A stretch of 22,504 bases of DNA from Apostichopus parvimensis (Eukaryota; Echinodermata; Holothuroidea; Aspidochirotida; Stichopodidae), in NCBI GenBank assembly GCA_000934455.1, contig KN887765.1, forward strand, positions 53,732 through 76,235, written 5' to 3'. A program made the translations under genes and the position numbers. Shown in pieces: positions 10,055 to 21,400 of this stretch; the stretch's first letter is position 1, and every line of letters begins with the position of its first letter. The notes below the pieces were generated by a model that saw only the letters and a program-made list of their open reading frames with translations, did not search any database and was not told the origin of the DNA.

Positions 10055-11100
10055 CTGCAAATTGTTTATTAGACAGAAATATACGGCATCTTGATAACAT
10101 CACAGTTATTGAGCCCTATAGCAGAGTTGCAACGAATCAGTGCTTGTCAGTTGAAGGTTGAATTGAGTCTTTACAAGTGTTTTCCTGACTGGAGTCACTG
10201 TATTATCTCAATGGGGGCAAATTTGGTCTTGTCACTTCACCTTTAAACTTTGTTATTTCACTTTTAAGATTGACAGTTTCAAGTCATAACTCATTAGAAC
10301 ACAATGTAAAAAAATTCCTTACTCTAATTATTTTTCAGGACTTGGATTTTGTCTTAAACCCATACAAAAGTCTTCAGACAGGAACAGCAAACTCTAGGAA
10401 AAGTCATTTTCTAGGCAACCTCTTGATCTTACAAAATTATACTAACATGTCCTGTCACTGCAACTCTCTTAAACTGATAACTAATATACAATTAAAGATC
10501 ATCTCCTGGATTAAAAAATGAGACAAAACAAAAAAATTGTTGGCAGGTGTTTCTTATAATCATTTCTTACTTGCCCTACCTCGATTCCTTTTTTCCAACT
10601 TATCCTCATTCATTTCCTACCAGAATTTATATAAACTGGATCCATTCGAGGGAATTAGGTGATATTTATCAAAGTTTTTTTTTTGAAAAATATAAATATC
10701 TGAATAGAAACTAGAACCACTAAATCTCTCTACAGACAGGTAAATTCAAATTCTAAGCACACTGCTGCCAAGTTTTTCTAAATTTGCTCCTCACCTAAAC
10801 TTACACAATGATCACAGATGTATAAAGATAATGAATGTACAACATACAATAGAAAATAGTACCCTGTCTACTGAAAATAGGATGGTCTGACAAAAGGCAG
10901 CAATGCATGAAACCCCTCCACCCCCTCCCCCACCTCCCATGGACACACATACGCCCTATGCATCCCGAAGATTCAACGATTTCTAAACAGAACACTTGTT
11001 AAAGTCTTGAGAAAATGTAAGACAAGGCAAACAGAATGTGTTGTTTGTTCTTGCTTCAACTGCACGGAAACCTTGAAAATTTACGAGGCTGAAATACCTT
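10055..11100. repeat. Long direct repeat, copy 2, with about 456 bp between its two blocks
   Basis: Block A (10055-10206) matches 1-155 and block B (about 10663-11100) matches about 159-635, in the same order and orientation. The 10207-10662 segment is absent from copy 1. It is either an insertion here or a deletion there; it is AT-rich and no transposon ends were recognised in it. The copies differ at many positions, including loss of an (AT)n stretch seen at 340-372 in copy 1. The match fades on the right at about 11100, beside the end of copy 1 at about 635. Confidence 0.85.
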
Positions 11101-13060
11101 GCTCTTACTTTACAGTGTCGAAGAAAGTCTCTATGGAAGAAAAGATTGTTTAATTGAGGAGTTTTGCGAGGTAACTTATTTAGAAAATCTCACCAAAATT
11201 ACTTTTTCCTCATGTCTTCAACGGACATATTAACTAATGTTAGTTAATCTACAACACAGGCTGAATGAGAGTTGTTAGAAAGTATCAAAAATCTAAATAA
11301 TCTGTTACTAGTATCCACTATGTGGACTTACATACAGTCATTCCATTGTGCTCAAGATAACCCCAAACACTTACAGGTTTATGTATATATCAATGTTGAT
11401 GCTTACCTGTCTCCTATACATAAATGCACTCTGATCTACCAACTTTTCAAGGATACTCATGCATAAAGTCGTCGTGTGAGTGCAGCTCAATGAGATGGAC
11501 TTAGTCCTGAAACCAAAAAGCTTCTTTGGAGAATGTAAACTCAAAGAGGCTTCAGACCGATGAATATCCAACTATAAAATATCAGCTGTAGGACTGATGA
11601 ATGGTAGATTTGAGTGGTAGAGGGGCCGTGACCTTAGAGGGTCATCGGGGGGTGCGGTGCTCGAATGTTACCAGTTTGTAGGGGTGGTAGAACAGAGTGA
11701 ATATTGTATCTAAGACAGGTAAGAGAGGAATGAAGTAAGTGATCACAGATTGTTAATTGCTAATGTTACCTCAAATCAATAATAACAGTAATTGATTCAT
11801 CAATCACTTATATCACAGATTAAATAGATTTAAGTTTTAGTTTAAGAAGAAACGAATAAAATATAAATTTTAATGAAATAGTATCACCTTGCCGTGGCAA
11901 TATTTCCCAATATGACGAGAATAAAAATGATGAAATTGTCAATATATATATATGAAATCATTACATCGTAACAGAATATAGAGAAAAATCTGAAACCAGT
12001 GTGTAGCAATATATTAAGTGAAGAATTCTGTGTGCAAAGACAAATACTGTACATATAGCATGGTTGGTTAAACTTGTTGCATCTTCAGTACAAACAGTGC
12101 ACATCACTATTACGTATATTCATATGGTTCACTACATAAAGTGTTCGCTCTCTGTTTTATTTCTATGGTTGATATAGAACTCTGGTTTATGGCAAACTTG
12201 ACATCTAGTATTGAACTTGAGCAGTAATACTGCAGAATAGCTCAACTTTTGTGCAGTGTAAGGGATAGCATCGATCAAGTATTGAAAAATTAAAGTAAAA
12301 AAAAAAGGAACTTAATTTAAGAAAATTAAATCCCCTAGTTTTATAACATTGTAAAACAACTCTGGCAACATTTTCAAGTTTGCTCTTTTCACATACTCGA
12401 TGCAATTAATTAACGGAGTACCACTTTTTAAGGAATTATTGCTTACCCTGAATAAATTACAAATTGCTTTCACTGACGTTATAATAATAATAATATGCAT
12501 CTATTGCTATGCTAGCTGTATCTATCCGTAAGCATTCTACTGACTAAGAAAGAACAGGAATTCATTTAAACAATTATCACAGATATGTACATAAACCAAA
12601 AAAATGACAATGCTTTACAAAAATATTGACCCATTCATGTAAGGCAAAGGAAACACATGGTCATCACTGCACCCAAGAATTGGAAAGACTTTGAGCAAGT
12701 TTAAAATAATTACACTCTAAATTTGAAAGAGATAGCACAACAAATTACAAAATGAAGCAAAATAGTTTTCCAACTCAGCCAAACAGTTTACCTATGTAGT
12801 TTCTCATTTCTATACATCAAGATGAAATATTTGCCGTTACATTTTACTCTTCTCCATTTCTCTCTCTCTCTCTCTATTTTTTTTTCTTTTTTTTTCCGGC
12901 TGCATCCTATTTGATGACTGTATCTGTATTAAAGTATCCTGTGAAAAGCCAGCATGCCATATGTGAAGGTCACTACAGGCATATCTGTAGAAGCATAGAA
13001 ACACTTGAAGCTCTTGGTAATTAACTGATATTGACAACCTATTTTGCAGTACACATTCAA
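11101..13060. other. No gene recognised
   Basis: This is AT-rich non-coding sequence. Open frames here (12205-12405, 12312-12500 and 12837-13037, all minus) lack family motifs. Visible simple repeats are (AT)n at about 11942-11952, ATAATA at 12481-12495 and (TC)n at 12861-12877. Confidence 0.6.
11629..11644. promoter_or_regulatory. Everted nuclear-receptor half-sites, spacing 4 (weak candidate)
   Basis: TGACCT, the reverse complement of AGGTCA, is followed after TAGA by GGGTCA. Everted RGKTCA half-sites bind some nuclear-receptor dimers. No gene start is known nearby, so this may be chance. Confidence 0.2.
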
Positions 13061-13064
13061 TAAA

Positions 13065-13290
13065 TCGCCGGTGCCTTTCAAAGAATAAGGTCCCGAGTTC
13101 GAGTCACTCCAAGATTAATAAATGTCGTCCAGTTACAGAGTTGTTGACAATTGACAATTCATAATGATGGATGTTAAATATGAATCTAAGAGACTGACTT
13201 CGGTCAGCTTGCGGCTTTGATAAGCCAATGATGGCTTCTTCTCGAGTTCCTGCTTGCAGGAGGATCTAAATTACATACATGTATACATAC
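13065..13290 (+). mobile_element. Decayed tRNA-derived SINE with a chain of small hairpins
   Basis: The 5' part resembles the second half of a tRNA. GCCTTTCA is followed by GGTCCCGAGTTCGAGTCA, which contains a B-box-like core (GAGTTCGAGTC, about 13094-13104). No A box is visible, so the head is truncated or decayed. The body contains consecutive short stem-loops: CTGAC-TTCG-GTCAG (13194-13207), GGCTT-TGAT-AAGCC (13213-13226), the overlapping AAGCCA-ATGA-TGGCTT (13222-13237) and TCCTGC-TT-GCAGGA (13248-13261). The right end is near a CATACATGTATACATACAT stretch; exact limits are uncertain. The body might belong to a conserved SINE core domain, but I could not test this. Confidence 0.5.
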
Positions 13291-13299
13291 ATCAATGGT

Positions 13300-14730
13300 A
13301 TCAATTAATGAATGGTCAAAGACAAACCATCACCAGACGAGCAGTTTCAACTCAATTGTGGAACAGTTGAAATCATCATAATATTTAAGTGATTAAATTC
13401 AAAGTTATTTCTAATAGTTTTGAAAACTGGTTAGTCATGGGCACTGAAATTCTTAATTTCAGAATTTAAAAGCAACTTTTGGCTCCGTTGCAGCTGACCC
13501 AATCTGTGTAGGATTGAATAACCTTACGAGAGAAATAACTACAATTATGATGATACCATCTTCGAGAAAGAAACAAAAAATGGAGAAGTATATGGTAGTA
13601 AAATACAAAACAATCCAGCTAGGGAAGGCCACAAGAAAATGTCATTTAAGATCATACCGTTTAAAAGTTGTACAAATATGGCTAGGACCTGAAATCTACC
13701 AAAACTTGCCAAATGAACCCCAAACAGATCTGATTACCTCTTTTACTCTATGAACATTCATTATTTTTTTCTTTTCTTTTCTTTTATTAGCACACTTTGA
13801 TAATATATGCACAAACATAATTATTAACTACTCTATAAAGAAAGGTCATACTGCAATTATCTAACATGTACAGTAACTAAACTTTTGCATATTACATAGA
13901 CTATTATTTACTTTTATTATTTATAAGTAATCAAGGTGTGATGTAACATTGCATTCATCCCTTCTCTTAAACTTTAAAATAACAAAAGGACTTCACTTTT
14001 AAAACAAAACTGATCATTAGCTTTCTGTAACACAGTAACAAGGAAGCTCTTATAATCAGTACTCCATAAATATTTTGATCACCAGTAATACATGATCCCA
14101 ATGTGTTTGCAACTACTAACTGCATCTTGGAATGGATATACTCGAGTATTTCATACTCCACAAGCCCCCTACTCTCTATATTTTAAAGCAATCAAAGAAA
14201 GTTGAACTAATAATGTCTACATTTCAATATCAGGGGTGAAGCACGCATCAACTTGTTCTAAACCAAAGCATCAAACCACGTCAACAATAACCATCACATA
14301 TAGGCTGTTTGTGCGTTTCATCAACCACCGAATAGCGGTGACCTCCATGTCACGTTGAACTACACCTTGGTTCTATGTAACTACATTGTGTAAACCACTG
14401 ACCATGTCCAATCTAAGTATGATCTTTGACATTGACTGGTAAATACAGGAGCTGACAGATCCAGGAAGTAGTCCCAGGTCACCCCCCCCCCCCCCCCCTC
14501 CCCTCTCGTCTGGAAGCTATTGCAGGTAAAACTTAGCTGCAATCTGCAAATTATCATTTGTTCAATACAAGGTACGTAATGAAAACAACAAGCACATTTC
14601 AAGTGCGGACATTCCTTATTTTGTGCCGATGGTTTCTTCGGCACTCCAGTTTGATACTTGTTTCGATATCTACCGATACTCTTTGTCCATCTCATCCCTT
14701 GTCACTGAAATACACAACAACTTTGTAGAT
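13300..14730. other. No gene recognised; possible distal 3' UTR of the minus-strand gene
   Basis: Low-complexity open frames only. Plus-strand TTTATT at 13913-13918 and 13793-13798 reads AATAAA on the minus strand and could end the ACSBG transcript, but this would need a 3' untranslated region of about 1.4 kb or more. A 17-base C run lies at 14482-14498. A perfect 7-bp hairpin (GTGCCGA with TCGGCAC) spans 14623-14644. Confidence 0.35.
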
Positions 14731-14933
14731 TATACTCTCACATACACTAACATCATACTGGTTGTCTTACTACACTACTCATTACTCTCACATACACTAA
14801 CATCATACTGGTTGTCTTACTACACTACTCATTACTCTCACATACACTAACATCATACTGGTTGTCTTACTACACTACTCATTACTCTCACATACACTAA
14901 CATCACACTGGTTGCCTTACTACACTACTCATT
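14731..14933. repeat. Tandem repeat, 50-bp unit, four copies
   Basis: Copies start at 14731, 14781, 14831 and 14881. The second and third copies are identical. The first differs only in its opening bases (TATA for ATTA). The fourth differs at two bases (CATCACACTG for CATCATACTG, and GTTGCCTTAC for GTTGTCTTAC). Such homogeneity implies recent expansion. The copies abut directly with no spacers. Confidence 0.97.
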
Positions 14934-15228
14934 GGGTCTTTACAGAAGAAAATGCTGGATATCTGCTACCTTTCCAATACTAAAAAAATTCTCACCAACA
15001 GTTGAACTTAATCTGATCCCAACTTATCTCTGTTATCACAGCCTGTAAGCTAAACATAAACAGAATAGGGGAGCATGAGTGTATTGTTGAAAATTGAGGA
15101 ACAAATTGATGACCTCGTCTGTCATAGAAGAAATTTGTAACAAGACAAAAGAACAATAAAAACCTGAAGTTATGAGATGATTAAGAAACCCACACAGGAA
15201 TCCCCTGCATCTTCTGCATCACCTTATT

Positions 15229-15242
15229 GTTACCACGGTAAC
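15229..15242. promoter_or_regulatory. RFX X-box match, 3' of the ACSBG stop codon
   Basis: GTTACCACGGTAAC is a near-perfect palindrome that fits the X-box consensus (GTNRCC, 0-3 bases, RGYAAC) bound by RFX factors. It lies about 72 bases beyond the ACSBG stop, in the likely 3' untranslated region, so it may serve another promoter, be an enhancer, or be chance. Confidence 0.35.
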
Positions 15243-15313
15243 TGAGTATTCCACCTGCACATCTGTTGCTAAGTTAAGACTCAGCTGGCTCGGACGAGGA
15301 AGGTACATTGCCT

Positions 15314-15408
15314 CTATTCCCTTGGAGTCTCCGTGTCAGAATAAAATTGGTCCGCAAGGTCGGCATACATCTTCATGACGACTGGTCTCTTCAGCTTCAG
15401 AGTTGGGC
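15314..15408 (-). CDS. ACSBG terminal coding exon
   Basis: It completes Gly and encodes [20 protein letters not shown], then FYSD and a short polar tail ending PRE and TAG. The lysines after PTL include the position of the catalytic lysine of adenylate-forming enzymes. The acceptor is CGTTTGCCAG. Confidence 0.93.
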
Positions 15409-18400
15409 CTGGCAAACGAGAGAGAGAGTGGAATTAAGACAACAGAAAAGAATTTCTAATTTCTTTGGATTCTAGTATAATCCTATAGGTTAATAATATT
15501 TACCTTCTTCATTACTCACAATAAATCAAAGGATGAGGAATCTTACAGGGTGATGGAGAAGCCAAAGGTTTATTATTTGGGATGTGACAAGGCTCCAATA
15601 ATTTGGCTCCTTCGTATCTCTGTGATCTAGTTGATCGGTACATTCCAGGTAGAAGTGGCCTTCGTTCTAGTAATCCTGACCTGCTACTTTTGAAAGGCAG
15701 GATTCTAAACAAAGCATATGGTACACAAGCTTTTAATGTTTACGCTCCGCTTTTTATGGAATGACCTCCAGGTAATGATTTGACAGTCCAGTCTAAAAGT
15801 GTGGACAGTTTTAAGACAAATTAAAAGTCTCATCTTTTTAGAAATCAGTTTAATGTTTGAACCTTTCATTGCTGTATAGTGACTATATGATATTTTGTAT
15901 ACATCTGTTTAATTTTACTTGTGAATCTTTGCAATACTTTTTTTGTGGTTTTTTGAGGCCTTTGTATCTTTTATTGTATTTTTGTGGTGTTTACTGCTTA
16001 ATTTTGTTCTTTTTCTTGTGTTTATTTTACTGAAAAGCGGTGCGTGACGCAGTAAGCGTCGCTATATAAAAAGTATATCATTATTATTATTATGAATAAA
16101 ACCGTTTTGGATGTGAATCCTTTTTCCATACATATTTATTTTTTTCAAAACGTTAACCTTTAAAATGTATTGTATGTTTAGTGTGCTCCTTTTCAGGTAA
16201 TATTTTGCTCATGAAATCAGCTCCTCAAGCTAGAACCTTACCGTTAATCTCAATCCATCGCTTTCAAAATGTTAATTCTTACCCCCCAAAATATTATTTC
16301 CTTATCTTTTACAGCAACGACCAGATATCTAAAGGGGATTTGCACCACCATTTGTCATTTGCAATGCATTAGTAAACTTGATGATTGAATCCGCAAAAGT
16401 ATCATCCTTTTGTTAACTCTGTGTTGAGGTGCAGACTGAAATAATCTGTGGGCTAAGCTAGGCAATTCAACCATTAGACTGCACCTAAGGATCAACCAGC
16501 GACATTAATCTCCTTAGAACTCGATAAAACAAAGTTAAATAGTTGATCTGCACCATTCACAATCATAAGGTCAAAGGGCAATCATATGGTTGATGCATAA
16601 TACAACAACATTTCGTGCAAGCCTTCCTTACACATTTCGTATACTCGCGTATACCTACGGTCTGCTGGTCAGAGTCGTCTGGAGATGCCGATCACCAAGA
16701 CAAACAGCTATGGGAACAGAGCTTTTTGCATGGCTGGGCCACGCCTCTGGAATGAGCTGCCAGCTGACCTCAGAACTGTTTCTAGTCTTACAACATTTCA
16801 AGTCAAAGCTGAAAACCTTCCTTTTTAGACAGCATTACTGCAATATTTAAACTGTGTATTAAATTCTATTCATGTGCAATACTCCAACAAACTCAAACGT
16901 GCATGCTTTTTATTTTTCATACTCATTTATATTGTATTTTATTCTGCATTTTTACTACAAATTTTGTGTCATATATTTTTTTATTTACTGTTACCTAGCG
17001 TTCTAGAGCACTTTTGTGGATTTTACGCATTATAAAATAAATTATTATTACTATACCAAGTGTCAATAGACATACCCAGTTCTCCTCCCGCGACAGAGAA
17101 ATCTTTCCTGAGAATCCTCCACTTTTGAACTTTCTGTGCCCTTGAGACGGCCGCCTTGTTGTATTCATCGATGCCCTTCTGTATGTGCTGTGCGATGGCA
17201 TCGTCTTTCTCTGCCTCCTCAACGGTTGTGGCATTGCTACCTATCTGCTTACAGATCCCCAGTGCCTCTTTGTTCAGTTCTTGAGTCGGTAACTGAGTTT
17301 TGGGATCGATGTTGACCTGACAGAACAAACGGAAAAATGTCCCAAAATTATTTAAAGAGCTATGACGAGTAAATCTGGATGTTCGTGGGAAAAATATAGA
17401 TGTTGACCTACTTAAGAAGAGCATATAGAATTATTTAACAGGTTTAAAGGAGGTACATTAAAGGAGGTTCATTATCTTACAGATCATGTGACCAAAGGCT
17501 CTCCAGAAATGAAAACAAAATTGGATGATTAAGGTTTGTATTCTTCAGAGTATTTTACCATTTGTACTGGTGAGTACTGGTGAGTTTCAATAATGTGACA
17601 TGAGGTAATGGGAAAACTGTCCAAGAGTGGTGAGTAGATGTGATTACAAAACACTGTGTATTTTACCCCCTTTTAAATATCCAGCATGAACTGTACTGTT
17701 GTGCTTCTATAAATCTGAGGTATAAATACTAGCTGACATTTCTTTGCTTATAAACAGTTAATTCATTTTATAGATGAATATGCAAAGCAAAAGTGGTTGA
17801 AAATTAAATAAAACTTCTGAAAGAGAAATGAAATTATTGGATAATTACTGTCTATGGATTTGCATGTGAGGACCTGAGGTCACCAGGTTGTATCCTGTTA
17901 TAGTTATTAAATATCTTGGCTAAATTTAAAACCTTCTATTTACAGTAAGTGACATAGAAAGGATACACTGGAGTTTTACCTTGAGGCACAAAAGAATAGA
18001 GAGGAATTTTCTCTGGTCACCGATGAGCATACAGTTACTGATGAGAGGGGTCTTCTTCTTGATCTCGTCTTCAATCAGAACGGGAGGGATGTTCTCACCA
18101 CCGGCGGTAATGATTAGCTCTGAGGAGGAGAATGATGACAATAAAAGATGGAGAGGAAGAAGTAAAAGAGGAGGAGGTGGCAGGAAGGAGGAGGAGGAGG
18201 AAGGACATCTCAAATAATGATAACTACCATCAGTAACCACCAGCAGTGATGATTAGCTCTGAGGAGGAGAATGATGACAATAAAAGATGGAGAGGAAGAA
18301 GTAAAAGAGGAGGTGGGAGGAAGGAGGAGGTGGGAGGAAGGAGGAGGTGGGAGGAAGGAAGGAGGAGGAAGAGGAGGAGAAGGAGGAGGAAGGGCATCTA

Positions 18401-21400
18401 AAATAATTATAACTACAGAGTGATTACAAACCGAGGCAATTTAATTTCAAAAGCACTTTACATCCAAATACAGATTCTGTATACACAGCAATTCCCTTCC
18501 AGGGGTATGTATGTATCGAAGGTGGTAATTGCATAACTTACAAGTCTATTTTTGGTGTGTACCCATTGTAGTGAATCAGTAACACATGTTCTGCACAAAA
18601 ATACTGCTATGAAACAATCCTAACAGGGCAAAGCAACAATATGTGAGCACAAAAGTTAATAGATAAAATTTATGCTAATCAAATTTTTTTTTTATAACTT
18701 CAAGAATTGGTCAGTCTATAATCAAACTTCCATTTACCAATACATCAGGGTTCACCATTGCAATAAACAAACACCATCTCTGTCCAGGTGTTTTTCTAAT
18801 ACCTTATTAATTATTTCACTGACCACCCCCCCCCCCCCAGATGTTGAAGGGTTCTAGCTTCTTACCACCTCCCATAAGGCCTGCAAATAACCCTCAAGTT
18901 GATAAGAAAGGATTGCAAAGACCAAATTATAAGAATTTATCACAGTTGACATTTTAATTCTTGGGATTTTACTCATTTATCCAGTAATCTACCTTCCAGA
19001 GTTCAAAATCATTTAAAGAATATTGAGGTTTCAAATTTGCAGTATTTCATTTTGCAGTATTGCATTATTGCAGCATTTGCAGTATTTCTCTGCAACATAT
19101 GAACCCTAGATACCCAGGTCAATGGTTGAAATCACTTTTACATTTTAAAAAACAACTAAAATGGTCTTTATTATATAAGCATGTGTAAAGTTTCTAGTTT
19201 CTTTTCCTATGTTTAGGTGTATTTTGGTGGGGGGGGGGGGGGGGGGGGGGTTGTGTGTGTTTTTGTTGGTGGCCTGGCCTTGATAAGCTCTGCTTCTGCC
19301 AGTCTCCCCCACTTCACATCATTTGTATATATCAATTGTTTAATTGTTTAATTCCTATGGAATGTATTTGTATTGTATATTCAAATGTTATTTGTTCACT
19401 TTGTTTATGTTATGGTGAAGTGGAAATGAATAGTTTTCAATTTCAATTTCAACATATTCCACATTTAGGGAGTGAACTCAGCCGATGCGGCCTTTACGAG
19501 TTAGTGAATTACCTTTAATTCTTCCCGTTATGAAGACGAAGCCATCCTTATCTTTGTAGGCTAAATCACCCGAATGAAGCCAGCCATCATCATCAATCGC
19601 TTCACCGGTCTTCTCTGCGTTATTTAGATAACCCATAAAAACATGACGGCCAAAGTAACACAGCTGGGTCATATGAAATAAACAAAATATATATCCTGGT
19701 CAAATTATCTCCTTCAAAAACTTGGCTCTGATTCTAGGAACATTGCAATTTTTATGTGTAATTTCATCTGCATTTCAACCTAATGAATTGAATATTAATG
19801 TTTCATGTTAATGCACTGATCAGCATAAAGTAAAGTTAAAAACACTTCGACTCAATGAGAAATTAAAACTCATTGCGTGTTTCATTTATTGACAATTTTC
19901 AAACGATTTTTAATAGTGATCCGTGATAAAGGAAAATTAAAAACTCTACTACTATTAAAATGAGAAATTTGGACAAGTCCAGCTTTGGTATTTGTAACAG
20001 ATCAGGAACCTTGGTGAATCTAATCTACCAATCTGATTGAAACAAAATAGTTTTACAAAGACTTCACACATACTTAAAACAAAATTCAAAGACTTTTTAA
20101 GTATCTTAGAACAAAAGTTTCAATTTAAAGTTTTTCCAAGCTGTTTAGCATTCTCATTTGCAGCCATTAAGAACACACTACATAAAATATATTGACACTA
20201 TTTCGGTTGTTTTCAATTAAGAAAACCAAACCTATTTTGGGGGAAATTGCATTATTCTTTGACAATTAACATGTTGCAAATGTGTCACATAAGTAAGGCC
20301 TTGCAAAAAGTCTAAATACAATCAAGCATTTTCAGGTTTTCAAGCACATGTTAGAACCATGTTTACCACATTAACATCGACACATCAAGGTAAAGAACAG
20401 CAGGGTGTTACTTGGTTAATGTTTCAAATCTACGGGTAGTGCCCGATCATTCTTAACAAATTTGGAAACCATTTCATTTGCCCCAGAGATCTCAATGTAC
20501 ACATTTCATCTTTCTTTGGCTGCTCACGGCTAGAAATACTTGACTTTATCCCTGGTTAAACCATTCTTGATAAATTAAAAGCAGCAAAAATAAATGGATT
20601 TTTACCTCTCCAATGCCATCAGAATCAGGGTGCATAACTTTTGACTTTCCTCCCCAAATAGTTTTACCGACACTTCCCAACCTGAAATCATCGGGAAGGT
20701 TGAGAGTGTGAGGACCTGTCATGAAAGCAAGAGAGGAAAAATGATAAAAATGTACGAATCAATAAAACGAAGAAGTATAAGCAGAAATGGGGACGAAAGT
20801 GAAAGACAAATCATAAATAAAAAAATTGAGCTTAAGAAATTTGTTTACATTTCTTAACCAACCTGTGAGATTATTTATGTCGTAATATGTAATATTGCAA
20901 TAAAATAAGTTGCATCGAATACTCTAATTACAGCAGCTTGTGTTTGCGACATAAATATATATCACTGTGCGAGTATACTTGAGTGTAAGATACAGTTTTA
21001 GGATTCATAATACCTATGGTTTTGTCATGCCTAACTGAACATGTATGTACTTTTGTCTTGGTCTGAGGCAAATTTTCCGAAACAAACCCAGAGTGGTAGT
21101 TTGTGCCCATACCCAGTGTGGCAGTTTGTAACCATTCCCAGTGTGGCAGTTTGTAACCATACCCAGTGTGGCAGTTTGTAACCATACCCAGTGTGACCAT
21201 CTTCTGTTAACCTAGCTTGCCGATTAGTTTCAAGGAAAGTAGACACTGACCTGTGCTCTCACTCATCCCATAGACATCATAAATTGGGATATTGACACCC
21301 AGGAAATATTCCTGGATCTCTTTGGATAGAGGTGCCCCAGTTGAAATGAGAAGGGTGCAGCGATCCATACCAAGGGTGTTGCGAACCTGTCAAAGGTAAC

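Noticed and set aside
1..11100. The long direct repeat as an assembly artefact
   Set aside because: The two copies differ at many sites and by a 456-bp segment, so they are separate loci and not a mis-joined haplotype of one locus.
16590..16850. Plus-strand 86-codon frame as an independent gene
   Set aside because: It mixes two frames of a decayed reverse-transcriptase C-terminus; the conserved motifs appear only when a frameshift is allowed for.
17981..18217. Plus-strand open frame with a glutamate/glycine-rich end
   Set aside because: It is antisense to the ACSBG exon and runs into the purine-rich splice-site tract; it has no start context or family motif.
14731..21197. CRISPR-like arrays at 14731-14933 and 21089-21197
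   Set aside because: The units abut directly with no unique spacers, and the window is eukaryotic.
20928..21246. Minus-strand repetitive frames with repeated Thr-Gly-Tyr-Lys-Leu-Pro-like units
   Set aside because: They arise from the 25-bp tandem repeat inside an ACSBG intron.
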